Assembly (NCBI GenBank): GCA_028866435.1
Contig: JAGWIC010000022.1
Span: 1 to 38,918 of the forward strand
From: Lysobacteraceae bacterium
GTDB lineage: Bacteria > Pseudomonadota > Gammaproteobacteria > Xanthomonadales > Rhodanobacteraceae
Reading direction: 5' to 3'
Length of the DNA stretch: 38,918 nucleotides
The translations under genes and the position numbers were made by a program. Positions 33,745 through 38,918 of this stretch are shown one piece after another (within the stretch, counting starts at the first letter, position 1; each line of letters opens with the position of its first letter). The notes beneath the pieces were generated by a model. The model was given only the letters and a program-made list of their open reading frames with translations. It ran no database searches and had not been told where the DNA came from.

Positions 33745-36408
33745 ATGCGTAAGTCCATGCTTGCAACATGTTGTCTGGCGGCCCTGGTCGGGGCCGGCCT
33801 CGCCGGTCCCGCGGCGGCGGCGCCGTTCCAGCAGTCCGCGGTCTCCGACACGGTGATCCCGGCGATGCCGTTGAACAAGGCGCTCAGCACCTTCGCCCAG
33901 CATGCGCATCTGCAGCTGGTCTACGTGTCGAAGATCGCCGACTCCATGCGCACCGAGGGCGCGCCGGCCGGCCTGACCCAGCAGGCGACCCTGCAGAAGC
34001 TGCTGCAGGGCACCGGCCTGAAGTACCGCTTCCTCAATGCAAAGACGGTCACCATCTATGCAGCCGGCGACCCGCCGGCCGCCCCCGCCCCGGCGGCGAA
34101 ACCGCAGGACAGCAAGAAGACCGTCAGCCTGAAGACCGTGGTGGTCACCGGCACCCGCGCCTTCGATCGCACCGAGGCCACCTCGCTGTCGCCGATCGAC
34201 GTGCTGACGCCGAAGGACCTGGTCGGCACCGGTGCCACCAACCTGGCCTCGGCGCTGCGGACGCTGCTGCCTTCGTTCAACTTTCCGCAGCCCTCGGTGA
34301 CCGACGCCACCGACGCCATCCAGCCGGCGCAGCTGCGCGGCCTGTCGCCGGACCAGACGCTGGTGCTGATCAACGGCAAGCGCCAGCACACGACGGCCAT
34401 CGTCAACGTCAACGGTTCGCTGGGCCGCGGCTCCTCGCCGGTCGACATCAACGCGATCCCGATCAACGCGATCGACCACGTCGAGGTGCTGCGCGACGGC
34501 GCCGCCGCCCAGTACGGCTCCGACGCGATCGCCGGCGTGATCAACATCATCCTCAAGGGCGGCTACAAGCACGGCTCGGCCAGCGTGTCCGGCGGCCAGT
34601 ACGACGGCGGCGACGGCACCACCTGGCAGGGTGGCGCCGACGGCGGCTTCGACCTCGGCGGCAAAGGCTGGGTGCACCTGAGCGTCAACGCCATGCATCA
34701 GGACCCGACCAACCGCGCCGGGCCGGACCTGCGCTACCCCAAGGACCCCACCTACGGCGCGGTCACGTTCCATTACGGCTTGCCGCTGACCAAGGCCAAG
34801 CAGGCCGCAATCAACCTGCAGTACGACCTCAGCCCCAACGTGCAGCTGTATGCCTTCAGCCTGTTCAACAAGCGCGACGTCAGCGCGGGCGGCTTCTTCC
34901 GCTCGCTGTCCACCTACAAGAACAGCTATCCGGGCGCGCTGGCCGACTATCCCGCCGGCTACCTGCCGATCGAGAACAGCGCCATCCGCGACGACTCCGA
35001 GGTGATCGGCCTGCGCGGCAAGGTGGCCGGCTGGGACTACGACATCAGCGCCAATACCGGCGGCAACCACTGGAAGCTCAACACCAGCGACACCTACAAC
35101 TATTCGCTCGACCCGAACTCGCCGACCGGCTTCTACATCGGCACACTGACCAACCGCGAGGACGTGTTCAACACCGACTTCAGCCGTGACGTCAACCTCG
35201 CCGCGCTGCAGAACCCGCTGACCGTGGCCTGGGGCCTGGAGTACCGCAAGGAGCAGTTCGCCATCAAGAACGGCGACGCGGCGTCCTATGCCGGCGCCGG
35301 CGCCCAGGTGTTCCCGGGGTACCAGCCGGGCGATGCCGGTTCGCACTCGCGCAACAGCCACGCGGCCTACGTGGACCTGGAAAGCGACCTGACCAGCCGC
35401 TTCTCCGCCGGCCTGGCCGCACGCTACGAGCACTACAGCGACTTCGGCAACACCACCTCGGTGAAGGGTTCGGGACGTTACGCGTTCAGCGACGCCGTGG
35501 CCGTGCGCGGCACCGTGTCGACCGGCTTCCGGGCGCCGTCGCTGCAGCAGGAGTTCTACTCCAGCACCGCGATCAACTTCGTCAACACCGGCGGCGGCAA
35601 CCTGGTGCCCTACACGATCCGCACCTTCCCGGTCAGCGACCCGGCGGCGCGGGCGCTCGGCGCGCAGGCGCTCAAGCCGGAGAAGTCGAAGAACTACAGC
35701 CTCGGCCTGGTGCTGACCCCGACCAGCGGCCTGTACACCACGCTGGACTTCTACCAGATCGCGGTCGACAAGCGGATCATCCTCAGCGGCAACCTGGTCG
35801 GCACGGCGGTGCAGAGCTACCTGACCGCGGCGGGCATCCCGTTCGTCAGCGGCGGCCGCTTCTTCACCAACGCGGTGAACACGCGCACCCGCGGCGTGGA
35901 CCTGGTGTCGACCTATCCGCTCGAACTGGCGCACTCCTCGCTCAAGCTGACCGGCGGCATCAACTACAACAAGACCGACATCACCTCGATCGCGGCGAAC
36001 CCGCCGCAACTCGGCCTGGCCGGCCTGACCCTGCCGATCATCGACCGCACCGAGCAGGGCCGCATCAGCAAGGGCACGCCACGGACCAAGGCGTTCGTGG
36101 CGGCGGACTGGAATGTCAGCAACTGGAGCCTGCACGGCCAGCTGACCCGCTACGGCCAGTGGACCAACTATGCCACCACCGCCAGCGGCGACCAGACCTA
36201 CGGCGCGTCCGTGCTGCTGGACCTGTCGGCCAGCTATAACTGGAACGACTGGTCCTTCACCGTGGGCGGCAACAACGTCACCAACCAATACCCGGACAAG
36301 AACACGCCGCGTACCGCCGCGTTCAACATCATCCTGCCCTATCCGGGTTCCTCGCCGTACGGTTTCAGTGGCTCGTACTATTACGCCACGGTGGCCTATA
36401 ACTGGTAG
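33745..36408 (+). CDS. TonB-dependent receptor with STN signalling domain
   Basis: 887 residues, ATG 33745 with AGGGGAG 7 nt upstream. Signal peptide about 1-26 (ending GPAAAA). STN domain about 37-106 (IPAMPLNKALSTFAQHAHLQ, ATLQKLLQGTGLKYRF), a P/A-rich linker, TonB box TVVVTGTR (131-138), plug about 145-275 (LVLINGKRQHTTA, VEVLRDGAAAQYGSDAIAGV), then the barrel ending AYNW. The plug is of the TonB-receptor subclass with SPVDINAIPINAIDHVEV, frequent in Xanthomonadales and Caulobacter for peptides or carbohydrates. The STN domain and upstream sigma/FecR genes make it a transducing receptor. The gamma-glutamyltransferase gene downstream hints at a glutathione-like or gamma-glutamyl ligand; this is inference. 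Confidence 0.93.
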   Translation: MRKSMLATCCLAALVGAGLAGPAAAAPFQQSAVSDTVIPAMPLNKALSTFAQHAHLQLVYVSKIADSMRTEGAPAGLTQQATLQKLLQGTGLKYRFLNAKTVTIYAAGDPPAAPAPAAKPQDSKKTVSLKTVVVTGTRAFDRTEATSLSPIDVLTPKDLVGTGATNLASALRTLLPSFNFPQPSVTDATDAIQPAQLRGLSPDQTLVLINGKRQHTTAIVNVNGSLGRGSSPVDINAIPINAIDHVEVLRDGAAAQYGSDAIAGVINIILKGGYKHGSASVSGGQYDGGDGTTWQGGADGGFDLGGKGWVHLSVNAMHQDPTNRAGPDLRYPKDPTYGAVTFHYGLPLTKAKQAAINLQYDLSPNVQLYAFSLFNKRDVSAGGFFRSLSTYKNSYPGALADYPAGYLPIENSAIRDDSEVIGLRGKVAGWDYDISANTGGNHWKLNTSDTYNYSLDPNSPTGFYIGTLTNREDVFNTDFSRDVNLAALQNPLTVAWGLEYRKEQFAIKNGDAASYAGAGAQVFPGYQPGDAGSHSRNSHAAYVDLESDLTSRFSAGLAARYEHYSDFGNTTSVKGSGRYAFSDAVAVRGTVSTGFRAPSLQQEFYSSTAINFVNTGGGNLVPYTIRTFPVSDPAARALGAQALKPEKSKNYSLGLVLTPTSGLYTTLDFYQIAVDKRIILSGNLVGTAVQSYLTAAGIPFVSGGRFFTNAVNTRTRGVDLVSTYPLELAHSSLKLTGGINYNKTDITSIAANPPQLGLAGLTLPIIDRTEQGRISKGTPRTKAFVAADWNVSNWSLHGQLTRYGQWTNYATTASGDQTYGASVLLDLSASYNWNDWSFTVGGNNVTNQYPDKNTPRTAAFNIILPYPGSSPYGFSGSYYYATVAYNW

Positions 36409-36421
36409 GCAACGACCGCCA

Positions 36422-36455
36422 CGCACGGGGCGCCCGCCAGCGGGCGTCCCGTGCG
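36422..36455 (+). terminator. 16-bp hairpin between receptor and ggt
   Basis: CGCACGGGGCGCCCGC (36422-36437) pairs with GCGGGCGTCCCGTGCG (36440-36455), one G-U pair, CA at the tip. It begins 14 nt after the receptor stop and ends 52 nt before ggt. No U-tract, so it may attenuate rather than end transcription. Confidence 0.6.
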
Positions 36456-36507
36456 CGCCCGCATTCCGCTCCAACTTCCAGTCCGCAGCCTCCCAAGAGT
36501 GACCACT

Positions 36508-38283
36508 ATGCGCAACGCATTCTCCGCCGCGATGGCGATCGCCATCCTCGCCGCGACGCCGGCGGCATGGGCAGCCCAGTCGCCCGCAGCCCAGCACAAC
36601 ATTCCCCAACAGGCGCTCGACGCCACCGCCGCGCCCACCACGATGGCCGCGCTGGCCAAGGCCAGGCCGGTCACCGCGAAGCACGCCATGGTGGTTTCCG
36701 CACAGCACCTGGCGACCGAGGTCGGCGTGGACATCCTCAGGCAGGGCGGCAATGCGGTGGACGCCGCCGTGGCCGTGGGCTACGCCCTGGCGGTGGTGCA
36801 TCCGTGCTGCGGCAACATCGGCGGCGGCGGCTTCATGGTGGTGCACCTGGCCGATGGCAAGGACGTGTTCCTGGACTTCCGCGAGAAGGCGCCGCTGAAG
36901 GCCACCCCCACCATGTACCAGGACGCCAGCGGCAAGGTGATTCCAGGCAAGAGTACCGGCAGCTATCTCGGCGTCGGCGTACCCGGCACCGTGATGGGCA
37001 TGGACGCCGCGCTGAAGAAGTATGGCAGCATGCCGTTGCGGGAGCTGATCGCGCCGGCGATCAAGCTGGCCCGCGACGGTTTCGTGCTGCAGCAGGGCGA
37101 CATCAACATCCTCAACGAACGGGCCAAGGACTTCGCCAGATACCCGAACGTGGCGGCGACCTTCCTCAACCATGGCAAGCCCTACGTGGCGGGTGACCGC
37201 CTGCGCCAGCCGCAGCTGGCGCGCACGCTGGAACTGATCCAGAAAGACGGTGCCCGCGCCTTCTACCATGGCAGCATCGCGCGCCGGGTGGTCGATGCCA
37301 GCAAGGCCAACGGCGGCATCCTGTCGATGAAGGACTTCGCCGACTACTCGGTGACCTGGGACAAGCCGCTGAGCTGCGATTACCACGGCTACACCATCGT
37401 CTCCGATCCGCCGCCCAGCTCCGGCGGCACCACCATCTGCCAGATCCTGCAGATCCTGAAGCCGTACCCGCTGGCCCAGTGGGGCTACGGCGCGGTCGAC
37501 AGCCTGCACTACATGATCGAGGCCGAGCGCCGCGCCTTCGCCGACCGCAATACCTACCTCGGCGATCCGGCCTTCGTGCACAATCCCATCGCCAAGCTGC
37601 TGTCGCCGGAGCACGTCGCGGCGATGCGCGCGACCATCAAGCCGGACCGCGCCACGCCGTCGTCCGAGATCAAGGGCAGCCTAGGCCCGGTCGAGGGCAC
37701 CAACACCACCGACTACTCGGTGGTCGACCGGCATGGCAACGCGGTGGCGGTGACCTACACCATCAACTACCTGTTCGGCGTCGGCCAGATCGCCGGCGAC
37801 ACCGGCTTCTTCCTCAACAACGAGATGGACGACTTCACCTCCAAGCCCGGCGTGCCAAATTCGTTCGGCCTGGTGCAGGGCCGGATCAACCAGATCGAGC
37901 CGGGCAAGCGGCCGCTCAGCTCGATGGCGCCGACCATCGTGCTGCGCGACGGCAAACTGTTCATGGTGACCGGCAGCCCGGGCGGCTCCACCATCATCTC
38001 CACCACGCTGGAGAGCTTCCTCAACGTGGCCGAGTTCGGCATGAACATGCAGCAGGCGGTGGATGCGCCGCGGGTGCACGAGCAGTGGCTGCCCGACCTG
38101 GTGTTCGTCGAACCCGGCCTGCTCACACCGGCGGTGCAGCACGACCTGGAAGCGATGGGCTACCGCTTCAAGTCGGTCAAGTCGTGGGGCGCGGACGAGG
38201 CCATCCTGGTCGATCCGAAAAGCCAGCGGCTGGAAGGCGCCAACGACCGGCGTCGGCCGGCCGGCCTGGCGGCGGGTTACTGA
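36508..38283 (+). CDS. ggt: Gamma-glutamyltransferase (glutathione hydrolase)
   Basis: 591 residues, Ntn-hydrolase made as a precursor that self-cleaves into large and small subunits in the periplasm. Signal peptide MRNAFSAAMAIAILAATPAA plus WA. Substrate-binding FREKAP (R125), NIGGGGFM (103-110), nucleophile T400 in GTNTTDYSVVD (autoprocessing before T400), and the oxyanion-loop segment TGSPGGSTIISTTL in the small subunit. It transfers or hydrolyses gamma-glutamyl groups from glutathione and related peptides. ATG 36508 with AAGAG upstream. It lies 99 nt downstream of the signalling receptor gene beyond a hairpin, suggesting shared use for peptide or glutathione nutrition. Confidence 0.94.
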   Translation: MRNAFSAAMAIAILAATPAAWAAQSPAAQHNIPQQALDATAAPTTMAALAKARPVTAKHAMVVSAQHLATEVGVDILRQGGNAVDAAVAVGYALAVVHPCCGNIGGGGFMVVHLADGKDVFLDFREKAPLKATPTMYQDASGKVIPGKSTGSYLGVGVPGTVMGMDAALKKYGSMPLRELIAPAIKLARDGFVLQQGDINILNERAKDFARYPNVAATFLNHGKPYVAGDRLRQPQLARTLELIQKDGARAFYHGSIARRVVDASKANGGILSMKDFADYSVTWDKPLSCDYHGYTIVSDPPPSSGGTTICQILQILKPYPLAQWGYGAVDSLHYMIEAERRAFADRNTYLGDPAFVHNPIAKLLSPEHVAAMRATIKPDRATPSSEIKGSLGPVEGTNTTDYSVVDRHGNAVAVTYTINYLFGVGQIAGDTGFFLNNEMDDFTSKPGVPNSFGLVQGRINQIEPGKRPLSSMAPTIVLRDGKLFMVTGSPGGSTIISTTLESFLNVAEFGMNMQQAVDAPRVHEQWLPDLVFVEPGLLTPAVQHDLEAMGYRFKSVKSWGADEAILVDPKSQRLEGANDRRRPAGLAAGY

Positions 38284-38309
38284 CCCCGGCGGCGAAGCGG
38301 CGCCCGGGG
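38284..38309 (+). terminator. Hairpin after ggt
   Basis: CCCCGG (38284-38289) pairs with CCGGGG (38304-38309), extended inward by GGCG/CGGCGC-type pairing with a bulge. It starts immediately after the ggt stop. GC-rich, without a U-tract. Confidence 0.45.
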
Positions 38310-38565
38310 CGCGTGCCCTGGGCCATGCCCGCCGCCAGGGTTGCGCCGATGGCGATCGCCGGCATCCGCCGCGCTGGCGCTGCAGCAGCTCGCCGAGAGG
38401 CACGGCAGCACGCGAACGCAGGGCGAACGTAGCTTCTCCGCGCGACCGGCCGCGGGCGGCGGCACGCCCGGCTGGCGCCACCACACATGACTTTCGGCCC
38501 ATGAGCGGGACACCGCCAAGCACCCTACACTGGGTCCCTCGACCCGATCCCCACCGGAAGCCTCC

Positions 38566-38918
38566 ATGCGCCTGCGCCGCCTTGCCGTCCTCGCTCTTGC
38601 CGTCGCCACCACCTTCGCCGCGCATGCCTCGGTCGACCCCTCGCTTTACCAAAGCCTGCATTGGCGCCTGATCGGCCCGTTCCGCGGCGGGCGCGTGCTG
38701 ACGGTGGCGGGTATTCCCGGCGACAGCCGGCATTTCTATTTCGGCGCGGTGGACGGCGGCGTGTGGTCCACCGCCGACGCGGGGCGCACCTGGCAGCCGA
38801 TCTTCGACAGCGAGAAGGTCGGCTCGATCGGCGCGCTGGCGCTGGCGCCGTCCGACCCGAAGACGATCTACGTCGGCACCGGCGAGGCCGACATGCGCTC
38901 GGACATCGCCCACGGCAA
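38566..38918 (+). CDS. Sortilin/VPS10-like beta-propeller protein, N-terminal part (copy 3, runs off window)
   Basis: ATG 38566, GGAAG upstream, open to the last base without a stop (117 complete codons). Signal peptide MRLRRLAVLALAVATTFAAH. Then LHWRLIGPFRGGRVLTVAGI, FGAVDGGVWSTADAGRTW and IGALALAPSDPKTIYVGTGE align block by block with the starts of the proteins at 15045-18302 and 25948-29145, so it is the third member of the family in this window. The full length would be expected near 1050 residues. A possible -10 TACACT lies upstream (38526-38531), with no good -35. Confidence 0.82.
   Translation, partial: MRLRRLAVLALAVATTFAAHASVDPSLYQSLHWRLIGPFRGGRVLTVAGIPGDSRHFYFGAVDGGVWSTADAGRTWQPIFDSEKVGSIGALALAPSDPKTIYVGTGEADMRSDIAHG

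Noticed and set aside
33628-37614. 1328-codon open frame antisense to the TonB receptor and ggt
   Set aside because: Long antisense frames are expected in DNA of this GC content; the translation is A/G/R/V/H-rich without domains, while the plus strand encodes two intact families.

Overview
The window is GC-rich chromosomal DNA, about 70 % GC by eye apart from one AT-rich island. The organism is most likely a gammaproteobacterium of the order Xanthomonadales, probably Rhodanobacteraceae (Rhodanobacter, Dyella, Luteibacter or Frateuria type). This rests on the Xanthomonas-like ilvC-ilvG-ilvM-ilvA order, the clustered bioB/F/H/C genes, two large TonB-dependent receptors, several ECF sigma/anti-sigma pairs, and REP-like and palindromic intergenic repeats of a style I associate with that order. 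The taxonomy is an inference from gene content; no rRNA is present.

Layout. (1) 1-5309, plus strand: branched-chain amino acid operon ilvD (3' end), ilvC, ilvG, ilvM, ilvA, tightly packed, with a strong hairpin between ilvC and ilvG. (2) 5325-6404, minus: soluble diguanylate cyclase. (3) 6562-7587, plus: ubiA. (4) 7690-8625, minus: comF and a small membrane protein gene, with a REP-like pair at the ubiA/comF junction. (5) 8774-13492, plus: biotin operon bioB-bioF-trhO-bioH-bioC with an embedded tRNA hydroxylase gene. (6) 13.5-15.0 kb: AT-rich island with one orphan gene (DUF4124-like plus secretin/TonB short N-terminal domain), followed by palindrome-rich repeat DNA. (7) 15045-21823, minus: a sortilin/VPS10-like propeller protein, an outer-membrane beta-barrel, a proline-repeat secreted protein, a 30-codon ORF with an ideal ribosome binding site, and a subtilisin-like protease. 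(8) 21947-23187, plus: ECF sigma and anti-sigma, divergent from the protease. (9) 23254-25434, minus: FecA-type TonB-dependent receptor. (10) 25948-29145, plus: second VPS10-like propeller protein. (11) 29372-31671, minus: periplasmic solute-binding protein and membrane diguanylate cyclase, overlapping by 4 nt. (12) 31904-38283, plus: FecI-type sigma, FecR-type regulator, STN-bearing TonB-dependent receptor and gamma-glutamyltransferase. (13) 38566-end, plus: start of a third VPS10-like protein.

How it fits together. The first 13.5 kb is housekeeping biosynthesis. The remainder is mostly exported and envelope functions: proteases or peptidases, receptors, surface-signalling sigma factors, large beta-propellers and c-di-GMP signalling. 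The right-hand part reads as a peptide-scavenging and envelope-sensing region, which is an inference. Long GC-rich perfect hairpins without a U-tract recur at gene ends, and several leaders carry hairpins or direct repeats that could regulate expression.
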